The notes beneath the pieces are model-generated. The model saw nothing but the letters and a program-made list of their open reading frames with translations, had not been told where the DNA came from and did not search any database. A stretch of 43,220 nt of DNA from Akkermansiaceae bacterium. Its GTDB lineage: Bacteria > Verrucomicrobiota > Verrucomicrobiia > Verrucomicrobiales > Akkermansiaceae. The position numbers were made by a program, and so were the translations under genes. Positions 15,074 through 25,000 of this stretch are shown one piece after another (the first letter of the stretch is position 1; every line of letters begins with the position of its first letter). The DNA lies in the NCBI GenBank assembly GCA_903888515.1, contig CAISTY010000183.1:1-43220 (forward strand), read 5' to 3'.

Positions 15074-16256
15074 CGGTCACCTCCTTGCGTTTTTGGTCGA
15101 GGAATTGTTGGAGAGTGTCCTTGCTCGGGAGTTCCAACTGGTATTTGGAGACGAAGAGGCGCTGGTTCATGGCGGAGAGCGCGTATTCGACGAGGGCGTG
15201 GTCCTTGCCGGTGCAGAGCAGGAGGCCGACGGGCGGGTTGTCGCCCTCGCGCATCATGTTCTTCTTAAACCAGGCGACGTAGGTGTTGAGCTGGCCGATG
15301 TGTTCGTGGCGGAATTCATCCACTTTAAGCTCGACGAGGACATGGCAGCGAAGGATGCGGTGATAGAAGACAAGGTCCACGAAGCCGCGGGTGTCGCCGA
15401 TGACGATGCATTTCTGGCGGGCTTCGAGGCAGAAGCCGTGGCCGAGTTCGAGCAGGAAGTCCTGGAGGTTTTCTAGCAGGGCTTGTTCGAGATCGGACTC
15501 CGCCACGGCCTCGCGTGGTTTCAGGCCGAGGAACTCGAAGATGTAGGGATCGCGGATGCTCAACCTCGGCTCGGCGTGTTCCACCCCTTGGTTTGCCATC
15601 GCGGAGAGCTTGTCCTTGTCCAGCGACAGGCCTGAGCGCTCGAAGTAGAGCGAGGCGATCTGGCGCTTGAGCGCGCGGACCGACCAGTTGCCGCGGATGC
15701 ATTCGATTTCGTAGAAAGCACGCTTGAGCGGGTCGTCGAGGGCGAGGAGTTGTTCGAAGTGGGTGTAGGAGAGGCAGGAGATGAGCTTTTCGCCAGGCAA
15801 TTCGAATTGTGCGGTCACTGTCCGCACTATTGGATTCGCAGCGGAGGCATCACTTGATTTTCCGGCCGCCACGTTGGGAGATTCGGCGGCTTCCCACGAG
15901 GCGGGAAGCAGTTGCACGAATGGTGCGGGCAGTGAACGCACAATCTGAGGGTATGCTCGATAGAAGGCCAAATACTGGTAGAGTTGGCGCCGGCCGGCGT
16001 TGCTCACGTTCAAATCCCGCAAGCGGTTGGAGAGCACCGCAAAAAGGCGGTCGCCATAGTCGGCCCTGTCAGCTCCATGCAGTTCGTATTCCGCAATGTA
16101 GGCTCCAATGACCCAATTGCGCAGCGTGAGGCTGGTGTTTACCGCACGCTTTGCGATTGCCGCGCTATGGTCGTGGACCCGGCGGATGGCCTCGACCAGG
16201 GCGGCGAAGTCCAGCGAGGCGGCGGGCGTTCTTGGTATGGCGGGTTTACGCGGCAT
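15063..16256 (-). CDS. DUF1016 (YhcG-like) PD-(D/E)xK nuclease
   Basis: A 397-residue protein. The N-terminal DUF1016_N domain contains NTSLTLRNWVIGAYIAEYEL, then Y-G-D-R-L-F-A-V-L-S and the R-R-Q-L-Y-Q-Y-L-A-F-Y block. The C-terminal nuclease has F-L-G-L-K-P-R-E-A-V-A-E-S-D-L-E, G-F-C-L-E-A-R-Q-K, D-L-V-F-Y-H-R and V-L-V-E-L-K-V-D-E-F-R-H-E, with Asp and Glu-x-Lys of the PD-(D/E)xK site visible. Family members occur in type I restriction loci and other mobile or defence contexts; the biochemical role is uncertain. It starts 12 bases after the hsdM stop with AAAGGA in front of the ATG, so it is co-transcribed with hsdM. Confidence 0.88.
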   Translation of the reverse strand: MPRKPAIPRTPAASLDFAALVEAIRRVHDHSAAIAKRAVNTSLTLRNWVIGAYIAEYELHGADRADYGDRLFAVLSNRLRDLNVSNAGRRQLYQYLAFYRAYPQIVRSLPAPFVQLLPASWEAAESPNVAAGKSSDASAANPIVRTVTAQFELPGEKLISCLSYTHFEQLLALDDPLKRAFYEIECIRGNWSVRALKRQIASLYFERSGLSLDKDKLSAMANQGVEHAEPRLSIRDPYIFEFLGLKPREAVAESDLEQALLENLQDFLLELGHGFCLEARQKCIVIGDTRGFVDLVFYHRILRCHVLVELKVDEFRHEHIGQLNTYVAWFKKNMMREGDNPPVGLLLCTGKDHALVEYALSAMNQRLFVSKYQLELPSKDTLQQFLDQKRKEVTGEI

Positions 16257-16268
16257 GGGAAAATCCTT

Positions 16269-19043
16269 TCATTTCAAATACCCCAATCCGGTGAGGAACC
16301 CATCGAGCACCTGGAGGGTTGCTGTGCGTTCGGTTTCCAGAGCGCGGCTGGAGACGGCGTATTTGTCCCAGAGGTTTTCGAGCAACTGGATCAATTGGCG
16401 TTTGGCGGCATTGAGGTAGCGGTTGAGTTCGTGGCTGGCGAGGTCGTGGAGTTTGGTTAGGATGAGGGTTTTGGCTTCCTCGTCCGTGAGTTTGCCACCG
16501 GTTTGGGCGAACAGGTGATCTGTTTTTGTTAGGCGGGCGGTGAGGGCGGCGTGGTCCTTTTGCAGGGCGGCGAGGTGTTTTTTGGCGGACTTTGGCAGAT
16601 TTTGTGCCGCCCCTTCAGGGCTCGATGCGATTGATTCGTTAGACCCAGGGCGTTGCCCTGGGCTATCGTATTTCAGGCCGTTGGCCTGGAAGATGTCGGA
16701 GCCGGCGATTTCGGCGATGCGGGCGTTGACCTGCTGGAGAAGCTGCTGGTTTTCGGCCTTGAAGTCGGCGTCACCGAGGCGCTTGAGTTGGAGCTTGAGT
16801 TGGAGTTCATCGCTGAGAGTCTTCAACTCGGCCTTGCTCTCTTTGATGCGTTTTTCCAGATAGGTGATGGTCTTCTCTTGAGCGATCAGGGCTTTGAGTT
16901 CCTTCTTGGCGGACGCGGCACTGTTGTCCTTGAGATCGTCGATGAGTTCCTTGAGGGCGGCCTTGATGATGGTGGCGGTGATGGATTCGTCTTCCTCCGG
17001 TTCGTAGGCGGCGAGTTCCTGCCCGGCTTCCACGGCTTCGGCGAGTTCGCTCTGGGCCTCGCTGATGGAGGCTTCCAGCGCCTCGATGGCATCGGCCTCC
17101 GCCTGGAAGAACGCGGCTATCAGATAGTTATCCGGGATGAGCGTGTGATGCCAACCGGTGGAGATGATGGTTTTCAGGTCATAGCGGATCTGTTGCCACC
17201 AGTTTACGAACACGCCGGCACTCTGGAACTCGTCTAACACGCCGAGCGGGATGAATCGCGTCTTGAGGGTGGTGAGCAATTCCTGCCGGACTTCCGGCAT
17301 TTTCCGGCCCTCACGGAGTTGTGAGAAATCGTGGCGTGCAATCTCCCACCACGCTTGCAGGGCGTCGCGGTGGCGGGTGAGGGTGCGTTGGACGGAGGTT
17401 TCGGCCTCGATCAGCGGCTTGATGGCCGACTTGCGGTCGATGGCATCGACAAAGGCCAGATACCCCGCCCGCTCCGATCGGAACAGGGTGGCGATGTCCA
17501 AGCCGAATCTGCCACTGATCACCGATAACTGATCACTGATCACTTCCCTTTCCGGCACGCCGCCGATGAGGTGGGCCTGCACGTCCTCGGGCTCCGGGTC
17601 GGGCGTGTTGTCCACGTAGCGGCGGATGTTCAGGTTGAAGTCGTGTTTTTCCACGATCTCCTTTTTGGTCACGAGGCGGCTGTATTTCGGCAGCTCGCGC
17701 TTGTGGGTGAAGACGAAGTCGATTTTCTCGATGTCCTCGGGGCGGAGTTTGTTCTGGTTCTTGCCCTCGGCGAATTCGCGGTCGGCATTGATGAAGAGAA
17801 CATGGTCGCGCAAGGCGTCCGGTTTGTTCTTGTTGAGGACGATGACGCAGGCGGGAATGCCGGTGCCGTAGAATAGGCCGGGCGGCAGGCTGATGATGGC
17901 CTCGATCACGTCGTCATTGATGAACAACTCGCGGATGAGCTTTTCCTTGCCGCCACGGAACAACACGCCGTGTGGCATGATCGTGGCGGCCAGGCCATCG
18001 GCTTTCAGGCTGGCCAGCATGTGCTGGACGAACATGAGGTCGGCCTTTTTCCCGGTCTCCGGGCACCACTCACGGAAGCGGGAGGGAAACTTGAGGGTGG
18101 CGCGGCTGTAGTTCTGGGAGAACGGCGGATTGGCCAGCAGGCGGTCGAACTTGCGCGGGGCGCCGTTGTCCAAAATCAGCGGATCCTCCAGCGTGTCGCC
18201 ATTCTCGATGGTGAAGCGCGTGATGTTGTGGAGAATCATGTTCATCACGCAGATCGACCAGACGGTGCCGTTGGAGTCCTGGCCGAAGAGCGCGAGGTCG
18301 TTCGGATTCTGGCCCTGCTCCTCGACGTATTGGTGGCTCTGGATGAGGAACCCGCCGGAACCCATGGTGGGATCGTCCACCTCGTGGCCGGCCTGCGGTT
18401 TGACGATCTGGACTAACAAGCGGACCACCTCGCCGGGGGTGTAGAATTCGCCGCCCTTCTTGCCCGCGCTGTCGGCGAAGAACTTGATCAGGTATTCGTA
18501 TGCCGCGCCGAGCAGATCAGGGAACTCGAAGTTGTCATTCACCAGCACGAAGCCGGGCTGATTGAAGTGGTCCAGCAGGTCCTTCCATTTTTCATTAGGG
18601 ATCTTGGTCTTCCCTTTGACCGCGTTGAAGTCGATGTTGTTTTTCAGCACTCCGGCCAGCGCGTCGTTTTCATCCTCCACGGCGGCGATGGCCTTGTTGA
18701 GCATGCTGCCGATGTCGTGCTTGAGGTCCTTGAGGGCCGGGACCTGCTCGCCATTCTCATCCGTCCACGATTCATGCCAGCGGGCGCGGACCGGGACAAA
18801 GAATGTTTCGCCATAGGTGGCCTTGTCTTCGAGGAGTTCGGCCAGCAGTTCGGGGCTCAGGTGAGCGAAGTCTTTTTTGATGGCAGTCCGTTTCAGCTCG
18901 AACTCGTCGGACAGGCGCTTCAGGAAGAGCATTCCGAAGATGAATTCCTTGAACTCCGAAGCATCCATCTTACCGCGCAGGATGTCGGCGGACTTGAAGA
19001 GGAAGGATTCGAGCTGGGAAAGGGTGATTTTTTCGCGGGTCAT
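16269..19043 (-). CDS. hsdM: Type I DNA methyltransferase subunit M with long coiled-coil C-terminus
   Basis: The start is placed at the ATG at 19041-19043 ([20 protein letters not shown]), giving 924 residues against 480-550 for a plain HsdM. The N-terminal helical domain is followed by the N6-adenine methyltransferase core: [25 protein letters not shown] (AdoMet site) and N-P-P-F-S-Q-N-Y (catalytic motif IV). From about residue 505 on there are Glu/Lys/Leu-rich helices with coiled-coil character ([33 protein letters not shown]) up to the C-terminus. Two insert-like segments occur: a GATCAC-type repeat near residue 505 and palindromes near 785-800. It is first gene of the RM operon, behind a good promoter (19100-19128). 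Confidence 0.94.
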   Translation of the reverse strand: MTREKITLSQLESFLFKSADILRGKMDASEFKEFIFGMLFLKRLSDEFELKRTAIKKDFAHLSPELLAELLEDKATYGETFFVPVRARWHESWTDENGEQVPALKDLKHDIGSMLNKAIAAVEDENDALAGVLKNNIDFNAVKGKTKIPNEKWKDLLDHFNQPGFVLVNDNFEFPDLLGAAYEYLIKFFADSAGKKGGEFYTPGEVVRLLVQIVKPQAGHEVDDPTMGSGGFLIQSHQYVEEQGQNPNDLALFGQDSNGTVWSICVMNMILHNITRFTIENGDTLEDPLILDNGAPRKFDRLLANPPFSQNYSRATLKFPSRFREWCPETGKKADLMFVQHMLASLKADGLAATIMPHGVLFRGGKEKLIRELFINDDVIEAIISLPPGLFYGTGIPACVIVLNKNKPDALRDHVLFINADREFAEGKNQNKLRPEDIEKIDFVFTHKRELPKYSRLVTKKEIVEKHDFNLNIRRYVDNTPDPEPEDVQAHLIGGVPEREVISDQLSVISGRFGLDIATLFRSERAGYLAFVDAIDRKSAIKPLIEAETSVQRTLTRHRDALQAWWEIARHDFSQLREGRKMPEVRQELLTTLKTRFIPLGVLDEFQSAGVFVNWWQQIRYDLKTIISTGWHHTLIPDNYLIAAFFQAEADAIEALEASISEAQSELAEAVEAGQELAAYEPEEDESITATIIKAALKELIDDLKDNSAASAKKELKALIAQEKTITYLEKRIKESKAELKTLSDELQLKLQLKRLGDADFKAENQQLLQQVNARIAEIAGSDIFQANGLKYDSPGQRPGSNESIASSPEGAAQNLPKSAKKHLAALQKDHAALTARLTKTDHLFAQTGGKLTDEEAKTLILTKLHDLASHELNRYLNAAKRQLIQLLENLWDKYAVSSRALETERTATLQVLDGFLTGLGYLK
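16644..16688 (+). repeat. Two GTT-loop palindromes inside hsdM coding sequence
   Basis: CCCAGGGC-GTT-GCCCTGGG (16644-16662) and CAGGCC-GTT-GGCCTG (16674-16688) lie 12 bases apart within the hsdM reading frame. They have the same arm-GTT-arm design as the mini-palindromes of the two arrays, and the first shares the CCCAGGG arm of the large REP hairpins. They encode a Gly/Pro/Ser-rich insert ([13 protein letters not shown]) in an otherwise helical region and preserve the frame. Confidence 0.85.
17512..17543 (+). repeat. Short GATCAC tandem-like repeat inside hsdM
   Basis: CACTGATCAC, a spacer, then ACTGATCACTGATCAC gives three near copies of CTGATCAC in 32 bases. On the coding strand they produce [11 protein letters not shown] between the methyltransferase core and the coiled-coil part. 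A related sequence (ATCACAGACAACCGATCACC) lies at 19129-19148 in the leader region upstream of hsdM. This looks like a small inserted repeat. Confidence 0.55.
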
Positions 19044-19099
19044 GAGAATTGGAAAGTCGCAGGGGATAGGCACGCAACCTGTTATCCTGTCGCGTGGCA

Positions 19100-19128
19100 A
19101 TTAGATAGACGGCGTCTGGTTTTGGCAA
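19100..19128 (-). promoter_or_regulatory. Predicted sigma70-type promoter of hsdM
   Basis: On the minus strand TTGCCA (complement of 19123-19128) and TCTAAT (complement of 19100-19105) are 17 bases apart. The -10 lies 57 bases before the hsdM ATG at 19043. Both boxes differ from consensus at only one or two positions, which is the best match noticed near an operon start in this window. Confidence 0.6.
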
Positions 19129-19179
19129 TCACAGACAACCGATCACCAAGCGGGCAGGAAGGCTGGGCACCGTCGGAGG

Positions 19180-19308
19180 TCGCCAGTGGCGTTCCGCGCC
19201 TATGACCCGTGCTTCGGCTGCGCCGCCCACGCCAACGGCCCGCTGCCACTCCTGATCAACATTTACGGACCCGACCGCAGCCTCGTTAGACAATTGTCAC
19301 AATCCTGA
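19180..19308 (+). pseudogene. NiFe-hydrogenase large subunit, C-terminal fragment
   Basis: The frame ending at TGA 19306-19308 encodes V-A-F-R-A-Y-D-P-C-F-G-C-A-A-H, the R-A-[YF]-D-P-C-x-x-C-x-x-H motif that carries two cysteine ligands of the NiFe site, followed by a 26-residue tail that an endopeptidase would remove. R-A-Y-D-P-C suggests a group 3 or 4 type rather than group 1. Everything before about 19180 is unrelated, so the upstream 400 or more codons are missing. The stop is one base from the convergent hypE stop. The right copy of the 21-bp repeat forms codons of this tail. Confidence 0.7.
19282..19302 (+). repeat. 21-bp exact direct repeat, right copy
   Basis: Identical to 3449-3469 and in the same orientation. 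It overlaps the last codons of the hydrogenase fragment. The two copies frame the segment that holds the second toxin-antitoxin pair, the exonuclease pair and the whole restriction/AbiE block. Confidence 0.7.
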
Positions 19309-19309
19309 C

Positions 19310-20365
19310 TCAACAGATGCGCGGCATCTGCTCGCCCGCCGGTGAATCAAGGGCACGCAATACGCCAAGGGTGGTTTCCAATTCCACCGAGCCCGGGGTT
19401 TCCGCAGAGATCACTGTGCCGATGCACACCGCCGCTGCCGCGGCCGGATCGGCCCGCAGCAGTGTGAGGGCCAGCTCGGCCTGCTCCGCCGGGACAAAGG
19501 CGATGAAACGCCCCTCACACGCCAATTGCATCGGATCCAACCCTAACAACTCGCAGGCCGCCGCCACTCCCGGCGACACCGGAATCGCCGCCTCGCGAAC
19601 CCGCAGGCGCACCCCGCCGTCCCGCGCGATTTCCGTTAGGGCGGCGGTCAGGCCGCCGCGGGTGCAGTCGCGCAGGCAATGGACCGTCACTCCGGCCTCT
19701 AACAGTGCGAGCACCGGAAGGTGGAGCGCCTGGCAGTCGCTCAGCGGTGCCGGATCAAACTCCAGGCCCTCACGCACGGACAGCACCGCCGCCCCGTGTC
19801 GGCCGAGGTCGCCGCTGAGCAGGATCACGTCGCCCGGCTTGACCTCCTGTGGTCGCACCGGGCTGGGTGCCCGCACCAACCCGACGCCTGCGGTGACCAC
19901 GTAGAGTCCATCGGCTTTGCCACGCTCGACCACTTTGGTATCGCCGGTGACGATACTCACCCCGGCCTCATCCGCCGCCGCACGCATGTCGGCGAGCACC
20001 CGCCGCAGGGTTTCCAACTGGAGGCCCTCTTCGAGCACAAAGGCCGTGGACAGCCAGCGCGGTTGTGCGCCGCACATGGCCAGATCGTTGACCGTGCCAC
20101 ACACCGCCAGATGACCGATGCTGCCACCGGGGAAAAACAACGGACTCACCACATGCGCGTCGGTGGAAAACGCCACCCGCGCCCCGGCAGGGTCAAGCAC
20201 CGCTCCGTCATGGCGTTCATGTTTGGCCGGATCGCCCAAAGCGGGGAGGAAAACCTTTTCCAGAAGTTCCCATGCCAGTCTGCCGCCACCGCCATGCGCC
20301 AGTGTTACGCATTCGTCGGCGGCGTAGGGGAGCGGGCATTGCATGGACATGCAACAGTCATGCAC
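19310..20365 (-). CDS. hypE: Hydrogenase maturation protein HypE
   Basis: A 351-residue AIR-synthase-like protein. Key blocks are TLAHGGGGRLAWELLEKVFL, then S-T-D-A-H-V-V-S-P-L-F-F-P-G-G-S-I-G, CGTVNDLAMCGAQP, VTGDTKVVERGKADGLYVVT and the C-terminal P-R-I-C. The terminal Cys accepts a carbamoyl group from HypF, and HypE dehydrates it to a thiocyanate that supplies CN to the NiFe cofactor. The P-R-I-C end distinguishes it from SelD and ThiL. Several Met codons near the start (20365, 20350, 20344) are possible, and no strong ribosome-binding site decides. It lies beside a hydrogenase large-subunit remnant, so a hydrogenase locus was probably here. Confidence 0.92.
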   Translation of the reverse strand: MHDCCMSMQCPLPYAADECVTLAHGGGGRLAWELLEKVFLPALGDPAKHERHDGAVLDPAGARVAFSTDAHVVSPLFFPGGSIGHLAVCGTVNDLAMCGAQPRWLSTAFVLEEGLQLETLRRVLADMRAAADEAGVSIVTGDTKVVERGKADGLYVVTAGVGLVRAPSPVRPQEVKPGDVILLSGDLGRHGAAVLSVREGLEFDPAPLSDCQALHLPVLALLEAGVTVHCLRDCTRGGLTAALTEIARDGGVRLRVREAAIPVSPGVAAACELLGLDPMQLACEGRFIAFVPAEQAELALTLLRADPAAAAAVCIGTVISAETPGSVELETTLGVLRALDSPAGEQMPRIC

Positions 20366-20407
20366 CGCGCCCGCACTTGCGTCAACATAAGGCTTCCCTG
20401 CCTGCCG

Positions 20408-21637
20408 TCACGCCACGCGGAATGATGCGGCGGCGGCCGGCGTCAACTCGACACAGCGCCACGGCAGGCCGTGGGCGTTGAGGTCGGCCATGAAAGCATC
20501 GGGGTCGTGCTGTTCCATGTTCCAGACGCCGGGTGCATTCCATTTTCCCGCGAGCATCTGCTTGGCACCGATCATCGCCGGTACGCCGGTGGTGTAGGAA
20601 ATCGCCTGCGATCCGACTTCCGCGTAACAGGCTGCGTGGTCGCATATGTTGAAAATAAAGATCGCCTTGAAATGCCCGTCCTTGAGGCCGGTGATGATGT
20701 TGCCGATGCAGGTGCGGCCGGTGGTGGATTTGCCGAGATCCCCGGGATCGGGCAGGAGCGCCTTGAGAAATTGCAAGGGGACGATTTCCACTCCCTTGAA
20801 AAGAACCGGATCGATCCGGGTCATGCCGACGTTGCCTAACACTTCAAGGTGTTTCAGGTAGGCGGGCGAAAACGACATCCAGAACTGGGCGCGACGGAGT
20901 GTCGGGATGTGTTTGACCAGGGATTCGAGTTCCTCGTGATACATCCGATAGATTTCATAGGTGCCCACACCCTCCGGGCAGGTGAATGGCTGGTGCAGCG
21001 ACATCGGCGGCGTGCTGACAAAGCGGCCGTTTTCGTAGTGGCGACATTCGGCGGTGACTTCGCGAATGTTGATTTCCGGGTTGAAATTCGTCGCAAAGGC
21101 CAGGCCGTGGTTGCCGCCATTGACGTCGATGATATCGAGGGTGTGGAGTTCATCGAAATGGTGCTTGAGCGCCCACGCGGTGAACACGTTGGTCACGCCG
21201 GGGTCGAAACCCGAACCTAACAACGCGCACAGCCCGGCTTGCCCGAAACGCTCCTGATAGGCCCATTGCCAGGAATACTCGTATTTCGCGACGTCCTGCG
21301 GTTCGTAATTCGCCGTGTCCAGATAGTGGCAACCTGCTGCCAGACAAGCCTCCATGATCTGCAGGTCCTGATAGGGAAGCGCCACGTTGAGCAACAATCG
21401 CGCACCGCTTTGGCGGATGAGCGCGGCGGTTTGCGCCGGGTCATCGGCGTCCACTTGGGCGGTGGCGATGCTGCGTCCTGTCCGTTGTCGCACGGCGGCG
21501 GCGATGGCCTCGCACTTCGCGAGGGTTCGCGAGGCCAGGGTGATTTTCCCGAAAACTTCCGGGACCATGGCACACTTGTGGGCGACCACATTACCGACTC
21601 CGCCTGCTCCGATGATAAGCACTGAGTTCACAGGCAT
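20408..21637 (-). CDS. Carboxynorspermidine/carboxyspermidine dehydrogenase-type enzyme (saccharopine dehydrogenase family)
   Basis: A 409-residue protein opening with VLIIGAGGVGNVVAHKCA, a Rossmann NAD(P) site. Further blocks typical of carboxynorspermidine synthase are I-T-L-A-S-R-T-L-A-K-C, I-M-E-A-C-L-A-A-G-C-H-Y-L-D-T-A, W-Q-W-A-Y-Q-E-R-F, L-L-G-S-G-F-D-P-G-V-T-N-V-F-T-A, D-V-N-G-G-N-H-G, F-A-T-N-F-N-P-E-I-N and FLKALLPDPGDLGKSTTGRT. It should reductively condense aspartate semialdehyde with putrescine or diaminopropane in the alternative polyamine pathway. The decarboxylase partner is not in the window. It is on the same strand as hypE, 42 bp upstream, without an obvious functional link. 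Confidence 0.85.
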   Translation of the reverse strand: MPVNSVLIIGAGGVGNVVAHKCAMVPEVFGKITLASRTLAKCEAIAAAVRQRTGRSIATAQVDADDPAQTAALIRQSGARLLLNVALPYQDLQIMEACLAAGCHYLDTANYEPQDVAKYEYSWQWAYQERFGQAGLCALLGSGFDPGVTNVFTAWALKHHFDELHTLDIIDVNGGNHGLAFATNFNPEINIREVTAECRHYENGRFVSTPPMSLHQPFTCPEGVGTYEIYRMYHEELESLVKHIPTLRRAQFWMSFSPAYLKHLEVLGNVGMTRIDPVLFKGVEIVPLQFLKALLPDPGDLGKSTTGRTCIGNIITGLKDGHFKAIFIFNICDHAACYAEVGSQAISYTTGVPAMIGAKQMLAGKWNAPGVWNMEQHDPDAFMADLNAHGLPWRCVELTPAAAASFRVA

Positions 21638-22056
21638 CCCGTAGGAAATTCTTTTGTTTTGATTGGCTGGCAGGTCGATCCCACTCAGGATCGGCCCGGA
21701 TGAAAAGAAAACAACCAGCCAGGAGCGACACCATAGTAATGGGCCGGATTTACAAGCAAATTCAAGAGCTTTGTCGGGTTTTGGGTGGCACGAGGGAAAT
21801 CAGGTGAAACTATTGGTTCTTCGTCATCATTTCAACCGTCTCGGGTTTTAGCAACCGGGTTCCGCAGAGTTTCCCTTTGTTGAGCATCATTTGGCAGAAC
21901 CTCATGTAGCAACCCAAAGATTTGCAACCTTTCAGGGCGTGTTCGATCACCCGCCTTTCGCAAAAAACGCCTTGTCAAATGTCTGCACATGGTGGATACG
22001 TCCCTGTGCAAGGCAACTGATCGGAGTATGACCCCGACCCAAATCCACAGGCCACC
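21638..22056 (+). other. Divergent intergenic region with weak promoter
   Basis: No convincing gene. In front of the Verru_Chthon-type gene, TTGTCA (21972-21977) and GATACG (21995-22000) are 17 bases apart, a weak promoter candidate 57 bases before the ATG at 22057. The rest is AT-richer than the genes and shows no strong hairpin. Confidence 0.35.
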
Positions 22057-25000
22057 ATGAAACCCTCGGGAAAATACCAGGTGCCAAGCACGGCATTCAG
22101 GTTTGCCGTGCGGCGTCTCCGTGGACGAGAGGCGCGGGTTTCGTGGTTGTTGGACCGTTCCGTCCGCGTTCGCGGCGGCTTTGCGCTGGTCATTACCATC
22201 ATGCTCATGGTGCTGATCGCCGTACTCGCCGTGGCGATGTTGAGTTTGTCGGTGATTTCCCTGCGGACCTCCGGCCAAGCCCAAGCCCTGTCGGTGGCGC
22301 AAAACAACGCCCGCCTCGGCTTGATGCTCGCCATCGGTGATTTGCAATCTTCGCTCGGCCCCGACAAAGCCATCTCCGCCAAAGCCAGCGTGGTGCATGA
22401 CACGCCCGGCCAGCCACACATGCTCGGTGCCTGGCAGGGTTATGGATGGAAAGCCCCCGATGGTGCGCCACCCGTTTCCACCACCAAGCAAACGAAGTTT
22501 CTCCGGTGGCTGACATCCTCCCGTGACCTCCAGGCTCGCGAGCAACTGGCATATGCGGCCTCGGACATCGGCAGTGATACCGTCTTTCTGGTCAACAGCA
22601 AGCACACCGGCGTGTTGCCCGACATCAATCCGGAAATCAAGGCGCAGCGGGTGCCGCTGGCCGTGGGATCGATGAAAGGCGGACTGGCCTACGCCGTGGC
22701 CGATGAGTCGATGAAAGCCCCGGTGTCCATGGAGGACAGCAAGTCGCTCGATCTAACAGGCAACTATGCCGAGCGCGTGGCCGCCCCGGCGGCCTGTCCC
22801 AAGGTGCTGCATAAAAGCCTGGCCTTGAAAACCCCCGCACGGGTGATCACCCTGGGCACCGCCGAGATTGATTTGGAGGCGGAGAAAAAAGAAGTCCGCG
22901 CGCGCTATCAGGATCTCACTACTGGTTCCTACGGATTGCTGACCGACCCTGTCAACGGTGGCTTGAAAACCGACCTGACCCCGTTGATGGAGCTCGGCAC
23001 TGCGGTGAAATCCGCGGATGTGTGGGTTTCGGAGGGCCCTTATTTCACCACCAACGATGGCGCGCCTTCCTGGGATTTTCTGCGCAGCTATCACCAGCTC
23101 TACCGGCGGGTCACCTCCGTAGGCACTCCGACCATCCTGCTCGCATCCAACACCGCAGAGCTCCAACCGATCACCGGCAGCGTGGGCCAAATCATCAAGC
23201 CCACCACGGCGTCCGTCTTGCCGGTGATCGCCAAGCTGCAAATCCTGTTTTCGATGGTGTCGCATTACCATCACATTGGCGACCGGGTGAATTATCATGA
23301 CTCGCAGGCCGTCCCGGTGGGCAACACCAACCATGCCGTACCCCATCTCGTCTATGAGGCCTTCGTCACCCTGTATAATCCTTATGACGTGCAAATCGAA
23401 TTGCCTTCCCTACGAGTCCGCATCTCCGACCCGCCGGTAGGCTTCCAGTTCATGAAGCACGACCTCCAGGCAGCAAGGGATTCATGGTATCGTCAGGAAT
23501 ACGCCAGTGGCGAGTTTCAGGGACTGGCCCGCCAACATATCCAAACCGAACATAACCCCGACGCCCGCAAGTACTTCACCCTGCACTTGAAAGGCAAAAC
23601 CACCGGCGGAACTCCCGGCGGCAACATCAAACTCCTGCCCGGTGAAGTGAAGGTCTTCTCCCCGTACGTCGAAAACAACTGGACCTGGGGGGTGGAAACG
23701 GCTGGCGGCTATAATCCCAGGGTGTTTTTCGACTGGAATGCCAACACAAGCCTCGGCAATTGGGACAAACGATCTGACAATCAGTTTGGCGTGGATGCCA
23801 TTTCAGGCCTTGATTTCCGTGCCGGTCTGCAAACCGACCACATGAGTTATGGCGGCGGGCGTGATTCCAGCAGCCGCTACGATTTTGAAAACGCCACCGG
23901 CTGGGGTTGGGGGTTTCTTTCGATGCGCCTGACCGATGACGTGACCGTGAAGTGCAAAGCACAGCGCTGCGTTACCGATGTGAGCCTGCCCGACTTCCGC
24001 GTGGACCTGCTCGCCGGGGTCAATACCGATGTGGCCAGCGATCTGCTCCGCACCTATGAATTCAAATTCAAGGACGTCGCGGTCGAACTGGGCTCCACTT
24101 CAGTTATTACCCGCCGGTATAAGAACAAGGATATTCTCCAGACTCCCGATGACCCCAGTCCGGGTGGCAAGAGCCCCTTTGCCATTCTCACCATGTCCGC
24201 CAAAACCACGCGGGACAAACGGGACGACAGCAAATCCTGGCTGCACAACAACTTCAACATCGAGGGCGCCCGGCAGGATACCACCAAAATCGGCAACGCG
24301 GCCCAGAGTTATGATGTGCGTCTGGAGGAAGTCCAAAGCTACAACACCTACCCGGGCGTGGAATTCGACCCCGCTACCGGCCGCGGCTTCTTCGGCGCGA
24401 AAGCCACCTCGGCCGATGGCGTGTCCGTGGTGCCCATGTACCGGGTGCCCTTGCAACCCGCCGCATCACTCGGTGCCTGGATCGCCGGAAACCTCATCAC
24501 CACCTCCCAATTCCCGCGCGTGAATTACCCGCTGGGCAATTCCCACGCCCACCCGATGGTGCCATCTAACGGATTTTCCGCGCCCTCGCCGATGGCCGCC
24601 GGCCAGAAGGTTCTGGATCACAGTTATCTGATGAATGCCGCGCTGTGGGACCGGTTTTTCTTCTCAGCCGCCGCCGACAACAACAGCACGATTTTCAGCA
24701 CCAAACGCTCGCGGTCACAGGTGTTGACGGACTTTTTCACACTCGACAAACCGCTGCTCAACAACCGCCTCACGCCGGTTAGAACGGCGGAATCCGCCAC
24801 CCAGCTTGCCACCAAGGTGAACGGCTTGCCCCCCCAGGAGCAGGCCCAGCAGTTCGCACGTTATGCGATGATCAAGAACCCGTTCAATGTGAACTCGGAC
24901 TCCGTCAGCGCATGGCGTGCCATCCTTGCGTCCCTGCGCGATCACAGCGTCAAAGGCTGGAACAACAGCACCTTCACCAATGCGGATAAAACCGCCTTCA

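Noticed and set aside
19310-20365. SelD or ThiL instead of HypE
   Set aside because: All share the AIR-synthase fold, but the C-terminal P-R-I-C and the neighbouring hydrogenase remnant are specific to HypE.
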